The notes below the pieces were generated by a model. That model had not been told where the DNA came from. It worked only from the letters and a program-made list of their open reading frames with translations, and did no database searches. A stretch of DNA of 64,000 nucleotides from the NCBI RefSeq assembly GCF_016742955.1, contig NZ_JABBYC010000015.1, forward strand, positions 1 through 64,000, read 5' to 3'. The DNA is from Myceligenerans indicum (GTDB taxonomy: Bacteria; Actinomycetota; Actinomycetes; Actinomycetales; Cellulomonadaceae). A program made the translations under genes and the position numbers. Shown here one piece after another: positions 41,955 to 50,961 of the stretch (positions are counted from its first letter, which is position 1; each line of letters begins with the position of its first letter).

Positions 41955-42122
41955 GCACCTCAGACGCGCGGCCCGCCCGGATGTCACAGCAGTTCGCGAA
42001 ACCCGTGCCTCGGCGCGCCCCACGGACCGGTGCCGGGTGATACTGGCGCGGCACCGTGCCGTGCCGCCGGCGAGGAGGTCCGCCCCGGTGCGGCCACCGG
42101 CACACCTCGAGAACGGAGTCCC

Positions 42123-42929
42123 ATGCCCGTCCGCCCGCGCACGCTCGTCCCGGCATTCCTCCCGCTCACCGCCCTCGCGCTGACGGGCTGCGGCACCGAC
42201 CCGACGCAGGCCCTGCCGGATCCGGTGGAGGAGCCCGCGGCCCACTGGGCATACGGCGACGGCGTCGACGCGCCCGCGCACTGGGGCGAGCTCTCCGAAG
42301 ACTATGCACTGTGCGCCGACGGCTCCCACCAGTCCCCTGTCGACCTGCCGGCCGCGGTGCCGGCCGCGGACGGCACGACACGGATCGAGGTGGCGGCTGC
42401 CTCGGGCGTGATCGCGGACACCGGCCACACCTTCCAGCTCACGATCGGCGCCGCCGGAGACGGCACCGGCCTCGCCCACGACGGCGAGCGGTACGACCTG
42501 GTCCAGGTGCACTTCCATACGCCGTCGGAACACACCGTCGACGGCGAACCTGCCGATGCCGAGTTCCACCTCGTGCACCAGAACCAGGACGGAGACGTGC
42601 TCGTCGTCGGCCTGATGGCACAGGAAGGCGACGCGACCCCCGCCCTGCGGCCCTTCCTCGACGCCGTGGACGCCGGCAAGGAGACCACCGCGGACCTCGA
42701 CCTCCCTCGCATCCTCCCGGAGGAGTCCTCCGCCTACTCCTACGGGGGCAGCCTGACCACGCCGCCGTGCACGGAGGAGGTGGACTGGCTCGTGCTCGAG
42801 CAGCAGATCACGCTCTCGCCCGCGCAACTCGCCGTCCTGACCGGCGCCGAGAACCCGAACGCACGCCCCACGCTTCCGCTCGGCGACCGAGAGATCGACG
42901 GCACCACCCTCGAGTTCGTCGCGGACTGA
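42123..42929 (+). CDS. Alpha-type carbonic anhydrase, lipoprotein
   Basis: 268 aa. A signal peptide ends with the lipobox ALTGC (Cys23), so the enzyme is exported and lipid-anchored. The alpha-class site is complete: zinc His130 and His132 in QVHFHTPSEH and His149 in AEFHLVHQN, with YSYGGSLTTPPCTEEVDW and the N-terminal HWGELS plus SPVDL. It interconverts CO2 and bicarbonate outside the membrane. The NhaA fusion follows 72 nt later in the same direction, so a pH-related functional link is plausible. Confidence 0.95.
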   Translation: MPVRPRTLVPAFLPLTALALTGCGTDPTQALPDPVEEPAAHWAYGDGVDAPAHWGELSEDYALCADGSHQSPVDLPAAVPAADGTTRIEVAAASGVIADTGHTFQLTIGAAGDGTGLAHDGERYDLVQVHFHTPSEHTVDGEPADAEFHLVHQNQDGDVLVVGLMAQEGDATPALRPFLDAVDAGKETTADLDLPRILPEESSAYSYGGSLTTPPCTEEVDWLVLEQQITLSPAQLAVLTGAENPNARPTLPLGDREIDGTTLEFVAD

Positions 42930-43001
42930 CCTGGACGGCCGGCACCGGCCGGCCGCGGGACGACGACGGCGTCCCACCGCCCGATCTCCTACTCTCGCTC
43001 T

Positions 43002-44846
43002 ATGAACGACGAGCAGAGGCCGCGCGCGACCCGTCGCGCCATCGACTGGCTGCGCAGCGAGGTCGGGAGCGCACTCCTGCTCGTCGGCGTGGTCGTCGTC
43101 GCACTGGCCTGGGCGAACTCACCCTTCTCCGATGCCTACACCCGGCTGTGGGAACTTCCGGTCAACGTCGACGCCGGAGACCTGCGCTTCGACATGGACC
43201 TCCACGACTGGGTGAACGACGGCCTGATGGTCCTGTTCTTCTTCGTCGTCGGGCTCGAGGTGCGTCAGGAACTCGCGGTCGGCGCGCTCCGGCAACGCAG
43301 TCGCCGACTCGTGCCGCTCGTCGCCGGAACCTTCGGAGTTCTCGCACCCGCCGCGATCTACCTCGGGATCGCCGGTCGCACCGCCCCCGGCGGCTGGGGC
43401 GTCGTCATCGGCACCGACACGGCGTTCCTGCTCGGCGTCCTGGCCCTCGTCGGCCCCGCGATGTCCAACCAGCTGCGCATCTTCCTCCTCACCCTCTCGG
43501 TCGTCGACGACTTCATCGCCGTCACGGTCATCGGCACCGTCTACTCCGACAACGTCCGGATCATGCCCCTGGCCGTCGCCGTCGCCTGCCTGCTCGCGCT
43601 GTGGCTGCTCGGCCGCGCCAGGGAATGGCGCAGCACTCCCTACGTCCTGGTCGTCGTCGTGCTCTGGGGCGCGACCGTCCAGGCCGGAGTGCACCCCTCG
43701 CTCGCCGGCATGCTCGCCGGACTCCTGGTCCCTGCCGCCACCCCCGAACGGGAGGACGTGGTCCGCGCCAAGTACCTCTTCCGCTCCTACTGGCAGTCAC
43801 CCAACGCCGGAGTCGCACGCGACGTCGGCCTCGGACTCGCCCGCTCCATCTCCGTCAACCACCGGCTCCACGAACAGCTGCGCACACCGGTGTCGCTCGC
43901 CGTCGTCCCCGTGTTCGCCTTCGCCAACGCCGGGATCGACCTGCGCGGCGGCGTGCTCGGCGAAGCGTTCGGCTCCGCCGTGCTGTGGGGTGTCGTCGCC
44001 GGACTCGTCGCCGGCAAGCTCGCCGGCATCACCCTCGGGACCTGGGCCGCCGTACGAGCAGGCCTCGGCAGACTGCCCGACGGCGTCGGGCCCGGCAGCA
44101 TCATCGGAGGCGCGGCCCTGTCCGGCATCGGATTCACCGTCTCCCTCCTCATCGCCGACCTCGCCTTCGCCGACGAGACCGACGCGCAGGCCGCCACCAT
44201 CGGCGTGCTCGTCGCCATGATCCTCGCCACGACCGTCGGAGCACTGGCCTTCCGCATCGCCCGGGTGCGCTTCGGCGAGCAGAGCGCCGACCTGCCCGTC
44301 ACCCTCACCCCTGACGTCGACGTCGAGAAGGACCACCTGCGCGGCGCTCCCGGTGCCCCGTACACCGTCGTCGAATACCTCGACTTCCAGTGCCCCTTCT
44401 GCGCGCGCGCCACCGGGATGGGGAAGGACCTCGCCGACCACTTCGGCGACCAGATCCGGTACGTCGTGCGACACCTTCCCCTGGAGGACGTCCATCCCCA
44501 GGCGTTCGTCGCGGCGCTCGCGGCCGAGGCCGCGCACCGGCAGGGAGCCTTCTGGGAGATGCACGACGTGCTCTTCGCCAACCAGGCCCGGCTCGAGCTC
44601 GACGACCTGCGCGGCTACGCGGTCGATCTCGGACTGGACCTGGCCGCGTTCGACGCGGACATGGCCGACGAGTCCCTGGCCGAGCTGGTGCGGGCCCACG
44701 CCGACAGCGCCCGGGCGAGTGGTGCTCAGGGGACCCCGACCTTCTTTCTCAACGGCATCCGGAACCAGGGTTCCCACGATGCCCGGACCCTCATCGAGGG
44801 CCTGGAGGAGTCACTGCCCGAGGCAGCCGCCCGACGGCGGTCGTGA
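43002..44846 (+). CDS. nhaA: Na+/H+ antiporter NhaA fused to a DsbA-like domain
   Basis: 614 aa. Residues 1-430 are NhaA with the ion-site aspartates Asp169-Asp170 in LSVVDDFIAV and the GTDTAFLLGVLALVGP helix. Residues about 440-610 are a DsbA/thioredoxin domain with CPFC (Cys464, Cys467), a GTPTFFLNG cis-Pro loop and a helical insertion. The DsbA domain probably faces outside, where it could oxidise or isomerise disulfides. NhaA-thioredoxin fusions occur in actinobacteria (family knowledge). TACTCT lies 6 nt before the ATG. Confidence 0.93.
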   Translation: MNDEQRPRATRRAIDWLRSEVGSALLLVGVVVVALAWANSPFSDAYTRLWELPVNVDAGDLRFDMDLHDWVNDGLMVLFFFVVGLEVRQELAVGALRQRSRRLVPLVAGTFGVLAPAAIYLGIAGRTAPGGWGVVIGTDTAFLLGVLALVGPAMSNQLRIFLLTLSVVDDFIAVTVIGTVYSDNVRIMPLAVAVACLLALWLLGRAREWRSTPYVLVVVVLWGATVQAGVHPSLAGMLAGLLVPAATPEREDVVRAKYLFRSYWQSPNAGVARDVGLGLARSISVNHRLHEQLRTPVSLAVVPVFAFANAGIDLRGGVLGEAFGSAVLWGVVAGLVAGKLAGITLGTWAAVRAGLGRLPDGVGPGSIIGGAALSGIGFTVSLLIADLAFADETDAQAATIGVLVAMILATTVGALAFRIARVRFGEQSADLPVTLTPDVDVEKDHLRGAPGAPYTVVEYLDFQCPFCARATGMGKDLADHFGDQIRYVVRHLPLEDVHPQAFVAALAAEAAHRQGAFWEMHDVLFANQARLELDDLRGYAVDLGLDLAAFDADMADESLAELVRAHADSARASGAQGTPTFFLNGIRNQGSHDARTLIEGLEESLPEAAARRRS

Positions 44847-45022
44847 TCAGCATTTTTGGTCACAGCAAATAGTCTCGACCCTCTTGTGATGTGAGCGAAA
44901 TCTGATTAGCCTCCAGGGGTCGTGTGGGGCACCCGTGCTGCCCCTGCCACCGGCACGTTGTCCCCGGTCGTCGAGGGACAGGGCGCTGGGGTGACGTCGG
45001 CGGACAGTGGAGGGTGGGCAAC

Positions 45023-46264
45023 GTGTCCGGGAGTCGGCAAGGAACGCGGAGCGTTGTGACGGCCGTCGCGATGCTGGTGCTCGCGGGGTGCGCGGGAGGA
45101 GCGTTCGACGGTGAGGACACGTCGACCGTCGCGCTGGACGACGCCGTCCTGGCCGTGTATCTCAGCCCGCAGTCGATGGAGTGGACCGACGACAGCACCG
45201 GCTACGTGCTGCTCGTCGACCCCGACGGGGCGTCGCGTGCGATCGAGACGTCCGGGATGGACGTGGCAGGCTTCGTCTGGAACAGCGAGGGCCTGCACTT
45301 CGCGGACGAGGACGCCGACTATCTGCTGGACGCGGGCGGCCTGAGCCAGACCTCGAGCCCGAAGGCGAACTACCAGCACGGAATGATCGACGTCGAGGAT
45401 TCCGTGATCGGGCTCTACAACCTGGGGCTGGTCGACGGTGAGTCGATGGCCGACGGAAGCTACGTGACCGAACTCGTCGAGGTGCGCGACGGGAAGACGG
45501 CGAAGGTCGATCGGGAGGGCGACCTCACCGTGGTCGGTGTCTGCGACGATGCCGTGTTCGCCGTGGCCGAGGCGACCGGGCGCTTCCGCGCCGGGCACGA
45601 GTCGACCGGCCTGGGCGAGGGCTGGGGCGACGTGATGCTGTACCAGGTCTGGCCGGGCGAGCAGCGCGTGGTCGGATCTGTCAACAACGCTGGGGCCGTT
45701 CCCTACCGCGACGACGCCCCTTGTGCCGAGGACGAGCTCTTCTATCTGATGCCTGACTGGCCCGACGGCACGCCGGAAGGCACAGATGCGGATTCCCGGA
45801 TCGGTGTCACGCTCTTCGCGTGGGACACGACGACCGGAGAGCTCGCGGAGCGTCCGCTGCGGACGGGCCCGGGGGCCGACCTCGCACTGACCCCTGACGA
45901 GGTCGCCTGGTCCGAGTACCGGTCCGGATGGGTGCGGGAGGGCGGCCTGGTCTGGCTCGGCGCGGACGGGGTCCTACGGAGGTCCGATACGAGGACCGGG
46001 AGGACCGAGGAGCTGCTCTCGACCGAAAGCTTCGCAGACGGGATCCGTGAGTTCCGCGCGTTCCTCGGGCGCGACTGGCTCTACGTGCTGGACATCCCCG
46101 GCGAGCCCGGTGCTGATCTTGTCCTGTCCCGATACCGGCTGGACGGGGGTGAGCCGGAGGTCGTCACCAGGATCAGCGGGGTGACCGACGGGACCCGGGG
46201 AGATCTGGTGATCCGTGGCGCTGCCATCGCTCCCGAGATGCTTCGTGCCGGACGGACGCCGTGA
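45023..46264 (+). CDS. Large secreted lipoprotein, unknown
   Basis: 413 aa from GTG 45023, with GGAGGG 8 nt upstream. The signal peptide ends in MLVLAGC, so it is lipid-anchored. The remainder has repeated beta-like units of 35-45 residues (GYVLLVDPDGASRAIETSGM, VTLFAWDTTTGELAERPL, LVWLGADGVLRRSDTRTGRT) that suggest a beta-propeller. No family is recognised. The secreted hydrolase follows 84 nt later and may be in the same transcript. Confidence 0.68.
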   Translation: MSGSRQGTRSVVTAVAMLVLAGCAGGAFDGEDTSTVALDDAVLAVYLSPQSMEWTDDSTGYVLLVDPDGASRAIETSGMDVAGFVWNSEGLHFADEDADYLLDAGGLSQTSSPKANYQHGMIDVEDSVIGLYNLGLVDGESMADGSYVTELVEVRDGKTAKVDREGDLTVVGVCDDAVFAVAEATGRFRAGHESTGLGEGWGDVMLYQVWPGEQRVVGSVNNAGAVPYRDDAPCAEDELFYLMPDWPDGTPEGTDADSRIGVTLFAWDTTTGELAERPLRTGPGADLALTPDEVAWSEYRSGWVREGGLVWLGADGVLRRSDTRTGRTEELLSTESFADGIREFRAFLGRDWLYVLDIPGEPGADLVLSRYRLDGGEPEVVTRISGVTDGTRGDLVIRGAAIAPEMLRAGRTP

Positions 46265-46348
46265 CCGCCGACCCCCAAAACTTCTGCTCGCAACCGATGC
46301 CGGCAGACGGGCGTGCGGACGGACTGCGCGCCGCCAGGAAAGGAAGCC

Positions 46349-47128
46349 ATGAGAAGGATGATCGGAGCGATCGGCGGTGCCGTGTTCGGCGTCGCCATGG
46401 TCGTCGGCCCTGCGGGAGCGGTCGAGGCTCCCTCGGCGGACACGGCCGCACAGGTCGAGGAGCTCATGAGGCTCACCAGCTATGAGTCGATCACCGACGA
46501 GGCTCGACTGGAGTTCACCCACGAGCTCGAGAACGTGGCGCGGTCGAACGGCGAGCCCGTCGAGGACGTGCTCGAGGCAGCGATCGCCGAGGCGCAGGAC
46601 TCGCTCGCGGAGACCCGACGGGACGCCGGGTCCGGGAGCGGTGTCATGGCACTGAGCGGCGATTCCGACAGCTGCGGCACCAAGCGAGTCATCGGCAACG
46701 CGACCCAGACCGGGGACGTGTTCTACTCCCCTGCCAGCACGGCGGGTGTCCAGCACGGTCACTCCGGTATCTACTACCGGACCGGCACCGTCGTCGAGGC
46801 TCCCGGACCGAACCGGAACAGCCGCTCCGTCAGCGCGACCTCGCTGAAGGTCTGTGACAACACCTACAAGCAGCACGTGAAGCGCGTCTACTCGGAGCGG
46901 AAGTCCGCGGGTGACCGGGCCTACTCGAAGTACCGGGGCAAGCCCTACGACCTGAACTTCGCGTTCAACAAGAAGAACGGGGCGGAGAAGGTCAACTGCT
47001 CGGAACTGGTCTGGCGTGCCTACCGCTACAGTGCCGCGGGCATCAGCCTGGATGTCAACGGAGGATCGGGGGTGTATCCGGTCAACATCAAGAACAGCGG
47101 GTACACCACCACCTACAAGGTGTTGTGA
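46349..47128 (+). CDS. Secreted YiiX/C92-like cysteine hydrolase
   Basis: 259 aa from ATG 46349 with AGGAAAGGAAG upstream. A signal peptide (MIGAIGGAVFGVAMVVGPAG) and a helical pro-like region precede a circularly permuted papain-like domain: GDVFYSPAST then HGHSGIYYRTG with the His, and the Cys in KVNCSELVWRAYR. This order (His before Cys) is that of the YiiX/YaeF C92 group, which cut amide or thioester bonds. The exact substrate is unknown. A strong hairpin follows. Confidence 0.75.
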   Translation: MRRMIGAIGGAVFGVAMVVGPAGAVEAPSADTAAQVEELMRLTSYESITDEARLEFTHELENVARSNGEPVEDVLEAAIAEAQDSLAETRRDAGSGSGVMALSGDSDSCGTKRVIGNATQTGDVFYSPASTAGVQHGHSGIYYRTGTVVEAPGPNRNSRSVSATSLKVCDNTYKQHVKRVYSERKSAGDRAYSKYRGKPYDLNFAFNKKNGAEKVNCSELVWRAYRYSAAGISLDVNGGSGVYPVNIKNSGYTTTYKVL

Positions 47129-47170
47129 GGCTCCCGGTTCGACATGGTCTAGATGCCGAACCGGGAGTCC
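47129..47170 (+). terminator. Terminator hairpin
   Basis: CTCCCGGTTCG (47131-47141) pairs perfectly with 47157-47167; GG/CC pairs extend it past one bulge. It begins immediately after the stop codon of the secreted hydrolase. Confidence 0.7.
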
Positions 47171-47307
47171 TTCGATCCTAGTTCGCCGGCCTGGTCCTGC
47201 GGATCGGGCTCGCGCGGCAGCAGCTGGAGCAGCGTGACCTGCTCGACCGGGACCGGTGTCCCGGCCGAGCAGGTGCGTCCTGAACGTCCCGACGATCGGA
47301 GTGAATG

Positions 47308-47697
47308 ATGAAGTGGCTCGTGGCGTGCGCGATCCTGCTGGCCGGAGTTCTCGTGATGCTGGTCGCGGCAGTGGCGATCTGGGCGGTCGCCGCATCCCTG
47401 GGTGGAGCAGCCGGTGATCTCGCGGCCGCGGTGCTGGTGGTGTTGGCGGTCGGCGGGCTCGTCTGGGCCGGGATCCGGCTCGCTCGGCGTGTCGGCATAC
47501 CCCGTCCGCTAGCGGTGGTGATCGGCCTGGCAGGCCCGCTCGGCTACGTGGCAGTTCTTCTGGTAGGCGTGGCAGGGTCTGGTGCCCTCCTCGAGTCGTG
47601 GCCCATCACGGGGTCGGCGCTCGTCGCGGCCGCAGCAGGCACGACGTTGGCTCTGCGCCCGACCCGATCGGCCGTCGTCCCGGCCGACGGAGACTGA
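47308..47697 (+). CDS. Small membrane protein, unknown
   Basis: 129 aa from ATG 47308 (GGAG 6 nt upstream; the preceding ATG 47305 is also possible). Four hydrophobic helices (LVACAILLAGVLVMLVAAVA, LAAAVLVVLAVGGLVWAG, LAVVIGLAGPLGYVAVLL, GSALVAAAAGTTLAL). Nothing specific is recognised. The 205 bp after it to 47902 contain no gene I can support. Confidence 0.65.
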   Translation: MKWLVACAILLAGVLVMLVAAVAIWAVAASLGGAAGDLAAAVLVVLAVGGLVWAGIRLARRVGIPRPLAVVIGLAGPLGYVAVLLVGVAGSGALLESWPITGSALVAAAAGTTLALRPTRSAVVPADGD

Positions 47698-47902
47698 TCC
47701 TCGCGCCCGTTCTCGCCCCGAGCAGCCGGGCTTGTGACGACTGCATCGCATCCGCACCGGAGTGGGCGAGACGGGCAGGTAGGTCGAAGGACGCGGCTTC
47801 TGGGAAGATGTCCCTGGTCCTGTGGATGACAGGCGCAGTGCGGATCGTGTGGAGGCCGTGCGGGACCACCACGGCTGCCACTGACGGGAGATCGGAGGGC
47901 AG

Positions 47903-48388
47903 ATGAACACCCAACGGGCCGACGACGATCCCGAGCGCACGCCTGACCTGGTGACGCCCGGTCAGCGCCTCGGTGAGCTCTTCCGGTCGCGTCTCAACGA
48001 GCTCTTCGCCGCGGCCGAGCGGCGGGGTGAGCGTCTCACCAACCGCGAGGTGGTGCGCTGGATGAGCGATCACGGATATCCGATCAAGGACGCGTACTTC
48101 AGTCAGCTCCGGTCCGGTCGCGCGACGTCCCCGTCGCTGAAGGTCATCGAAGGGATCAGCGCCTACTTCGGCGTCGAGTCGTCCACCTTCCTCGACGTCG
48201 ACCGGAGGAGGGCCGAACTCGATGATCTGCTCGAGGAGCACGGCGTGCGGTCCGTCGCGACGCGGGCCGTCGGCCTGTCGGACGAGAACATCGATGCCAT
48301 CGCACGCCTCCTGGACAGGTTCCGCGAGGTGGAGAACCTCCCGCCGATCCGCCCGGAGGGTGCGGGGGACGGGTCACGAGGCAAGTAG
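47903..48388 (+). CDS. XRE-family transcriptional regulator
   Basis: 161 aa from ATG 47903 (CGGAGGG upstream). The helix-turn-helix is long, EspR-like: LTNREVVRWMSDHGYPIKDA, YFSQLRSGRATSPSLKVIEG and ISAYFGVESSTFLDVD. The C-terminal helix (ENIDAIARLLDRFREVENLP) is likely a dimerisation arm. Regulators of this type are commonly encoded beside ImmA/IrrE and MAB_1171c genes, as here, though in this case it converges on them with a 15-nt 3' overlap. Confidence 0.85.
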   Translation: MNTQRADDDPERTPDLVTPGQRLGELFRSRLNELFAAAERRGERLTNREVVRWMSDHGYPIKDAYFSQLRSGRATSPSLKVIEGISAYFGVESSTFLDVDRRRAELDDLLEEHGVRSVATRAVGLSDENIDAIARLLDRFREVENLPPIRPEGAGDGSRGK

Positions 48389-50062
48389 ACGGGCCGCGGC
48401 GAGACCTGCGGAGAATCCCACCACCAGAGCCGCGACGACCTCGATCGGCGTGTGTTCCCGGACGGCGAGGCGAGCGGCACCCACCAGCATTCCGAGTGCC
48501 ACGAGTGCTGCTGCGAGGGGCCACGCCTCCGTCGCCGCGATCCCGGCCGTCACGGAGAACACCCCGACATGGATGCTGGCGCGCACCACCGGCGTCACCA
48601 GTGCGAGCGCCAGTACTCCGGTGAGGCACGCCGCGAGCAGGCGAAGCATCAGGGGCGGGGCGTCGACGATGGTCATGACGAACAGCGCGCCGGCCTCGAT
48701 GACGAGCAACCCCGCGAGCGCGACAACTCGTTGTGCTCGCGGGCGGACATGCCGGGACTCCCAGATGCCGAGCCGGGCGAGGGCATGGATGAAGACATAG
48801 GGCAGCCCAGCTGCCAGCAGGACGAGCAACGGCACCTGCCACCAGGCCTCCGGGAGGCGGGCAGAGAGAAGGCCGATCGTCAGCACGACGCCGGCCACGG
48901 TGTAGCCGGGGGCGAACACCTCGGTCACCGCCCTGGCCCACCGTGGTTCGGCGCGGGAGCCGTCCGGCGAGCCATCGGTGCTGTGGTGTACCACCGCGGA
49001 GCCGTCGGAGATGGCTCGAAGAGCGCGTCCGAGCCGCCGCAGGGCGAAGTCGTCCGCCAAGGTTCTGGCCCAGTCGGCGGGTTGTGAGCTTCGGGCCTCG
49101 CCGTTCTCCAGCCGCTCCCGAGACATCCGCAGGTCGTGTGCGATGAGAACCTCAGGTGCGCAGGTGGGTATCCGTGCCCGGACCTCGGCCCGGTCCGCGG
49201 GCGTGGAGTAGTGGGCAAGAACCCCGATTCCATCGAGAACCTGGATCGTCCGGTGATAGCTGTTCACCGCTCCGTCGCGCATCGGGGGCGGAACGGTCGC
49301 GGAGACGGCAGTGGTGACGTACTGGTGCAGGTAAGCCAGGTCAGGGCGATGCCGGTGAGCAACGATCGCCGCCGAGGCCAGATGGCCGATGATGCCGACG
49401 GTCACGAGCACGCTCGACGCGATGATCAGGTAGCGCGTCTGAATGCCGGGCACCAGCTGGGGCTGGTCAGTGCCGAGGAGTTGGTGCAGGAGCGACAGGA
49501 AGCTGACAGCGGCCCAGGCGACAGCCGTACCCGCGCCCGCCGCGGCGAGGTCCATGCCCCATCGAAGGCGCCAGGTCCGCCGAGAGCGGGACCGCAGCGC
49601 TGAGTAGGCGAAGAGGCTGGTGGCGCAGACGAACGACCCGTAGAACACTGCCCAGTAGACCACCATGAGTGGCTTCCCCTGTGTCTGGGCGTCGAGATCC
49701 GCCGCGACCCACGGTCCGCTGAGCAGGAAGGTCGTCACCATCAGCAGAGCGGTGCCGGTGGACGCCCCTGAGAGGTGGCGGATCCGTGGGGTCTTTCCGG
49801 CCAGTGTCTGCGCGACCCAGGCCTGGACGAGTATGCATCCCACCACGAGCATCACGTGCTTGGCGACCTCGTCGACCGGGGACCCGGTTACCGTGCGCAG
49901 GGCGCCGACCACGACGGGTGCGCGGAGGGTGGACGCCACCGTGACGCAGGCCAACCCCAGTGGCAGAGGTGCATCCGACCAGGTGCGAGCGCGCGCCGCG
50001 GTCCACGTCGTCGCGCCGAGGAACAGGGCAACGGCGACCCAGGCCATCAGGTCCGTGCTCAT
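48374..50062 (-). CDS. MAB_1171c-like membrane protein with PAP2-like C-terminus
   Basis: 562 aa. Residues 1-250 hold seven probable helices and resemble the actinobacterial MAB_1171c family. Residues 255-375 form a cytosolic domain (MRDGAVNSYHRTIQVLDGIG). Residues 380-560 add five helices with a PAP2-like order of motifs: RHVRPR (437-442), ASIH (495-498) and AR-x5-H-x3-E (530-541; PAP2 phosphatases have SR-x5-H-x3-D). The Lys of motif 1 and the Asp of motif 3 are changed, so catalysis is uncertain. The start overlaps the ImmA/IrrE stop by ATGA, so translation is coupled. Confidence 0.72.
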   Translation of the reverse strand: MSTDLMAWVAVALFLGATTWTAARARTWSDAPLPLGLACVTVASTLRAPVVVGALRTVTGSPVDEVAKHVMLVVGCILVQAWVAQTLAGKTPRIRHLSGASTGTALLMVTTFLLSGPWVAADLDAQTQGKPLMVVYWAVFYGSFVCATSLFAYSALRSRSRRTWRLRWGMDLAAAGAGTAVAWAAVSFLSLLHQLLGTDQPQLVPGIQTRYLIIASSVLVTVGIIGHLASAAIVAHRHRPDLAYLHQYVTTAVSATVPPPMRDGAVNSYHRTIQVLDGIGVLAHYSTPADRAEVRARIPTCAPEVLIAHDLRMSRERLENGEARSSQPADWARTLADDFALRRLGRALRAISDGSAVVHHSTDGSPDGSRAEPRWARAVTEVFAPGYTVAGVVLTIGLLSARLPEAWWQVPLLVLLAAGLPYVFIHALARLGIWESRHVRPRAQRVVALAGLLVIEAGALFVMTIVDAPPLMLRLLAACLTGVLALALVTPVVRASIHVGVFSVTAGIAATEAWPLAAALVALGMLVGAARLAVREHTPIEVVAALVVGFSAGLAAARLLAS

Positions 50063-50460
50063 CGATACGTTTCCAGGGCGATGAGCCGGTCACCGGCCCC
50101 GCCGACCCGGGCCAGGGCCATCATCAGGTGGCTGGCCAGCAACTCGACGCGCTGCTCCGTCGGGTCGTCGTAGCCTTCACGGCGCCCCTCGTGGCGCTCC
50201 TGAGCCGGATCGTCGAGGGCCTCCACGATGTGCATGAGTTCGTGCGCGAGGATGTGCTGTCGATGAAGTCTGGTCATGGCATGGACGGAGCTGACGACGA
50301 TGCGGTCGCGGTTCCCGTAGCCGAGCCACATCCCGGAGAGGCCTGGGCCGAGGTCTCCGTCGACGACGCTCAGAGGCCGTCCGCGCAGCTCCTGGACGCG
50401 CGCGCAGGCCTCGTCGAGGCTCCCGACCTGATCGAGGCCGTACTTCCGGATGATCTCCAT
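50059..50460 (-). CDS. ImmA/IrrE-family metallopeptidase
   Basis: 133 aa. The zinc site HELMH lies in QHILAHELMHIVEALDD, with a downstream acidic region (DDPTEQRVELLASHLMM) supplying the third ligand. Such small proteases usually cleave a partner XRE repressor or anti-regulator; the obvious candidate is the regulator at 47903. It is the first gene of a two-gene operon with the membrane protein. The upstream 245 bp (50461-50705) holds its promoter region and the divergent copper operators. Confidence 0.88.
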   Translation of the reverse strand: MEIIRKYGLDQVGSLDEACARVQELRGRPLSVVDGDLGPGLSGMWLGYGNRDRIVVSSVHAMTRLHRQHILAHELMHIVEALDDPAQERHEGRREGYDDPTEQRVELLASHLMMALARVGGAGDRLIALETYR

Positions 50461-50636
50461 GATTCCTCTCGGTTGGCGCGTCGAGCCTAGGTCATCAACG
50501 GTCGAAATGTGCTTATTTCTCTGGAGTGTGACGGGCCGGCGTGGTGCGGCCCTCGTCTGCGCTCCCAGCCCGCACCTGCAGCGGTGGCCAGGCGGCCGAC
50601 ACGCGCTCGCCCGGTGCTGCCACCGCTCCTTGCGGA

Positions 50637-50653
50637 ATACCTCATAGGGGTAT
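50637..50653. promoter_or_regulatory. CsoR-type copper operator, site 1
   Basis: ATACCTCATAGGGGTAT has the ATACC/GGTAT inverted arms of CsoR operators with a less symmetric centre. It lies 53 bp before the copZ start. Confidence 0.6.
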
Positions 50654-50672
50654 AACGTTCACGGCGAACGGT

Positions 50673-50687
50673 TACCCCCTGGGGGTA
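50673..50687. promoter_or_regulatory. CsoR-type copper operator, site 2
   Basis: TACCCCCTGGGGGTA is a perfect palindrome around one base and matches the TACCCC/GGGGTA core of CsoR boxes. It lies 18 bp before copZ. CsoR itself is not encoded in this window, so it must act in trans. Confidence 0.75.
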
Positions 50688-50705
50688 TTAACGAGAGGAT
50701 GTGCC

Positions 50706-50915
50706 ATGAACACGAGCGAGTTCCAGGTCACCGGCATGACGTGCGGTCACTGCGAGATGTCCGTGCGTGAGGAGGTCGGCGAGGTGCCGGGCGTCTCGGC
50801 GATCGAGGTCAGCGCCGAGACCGGGAAGCTCGTCGTCACCGGTTCGGACGCGGTGGACGAGGCCAAGGTCCTGGCAGCGGTGGACGAGGCGGGCTACTCG
50901 GCGGTGCGCATCTGA
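50706..50915 (+). CDS. copZ: Copper chaperone, HMA domain
   Basis: 69 aa, one heavy-metal-associated domain with [11 protein letters not shown] (Cys13 and Cys16) and the C-terminal [12 protein letters not shown] typical of CopZ. It binds Cu(I) and delivers it to CopA. GAGAGGA precedes the ATG. It heads the copper cluster, with copA 46 bp downstream and two CsoR-type operators upstream. Confidence 0.95.
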   Translation: MNTSEFQVTGMTCGHCEMSVREEVGEVPGVSAIEVSAETGKLVVTGSDAVDEAKVLAAVDEAGYSAVRI

Positions 50916-50961
50916 TGGACGCACGCCGGCACACCGGGACAGCGACGGGAAGGAGACTCGG

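Noticed and set aside
47903..50460. Simple toxin-antitoxin pair
   Set aside because: The ImmA/IrrE protein has an intact protease site and is coupled to a 562-aa membrane protein; nothing resembles a toxin fold.
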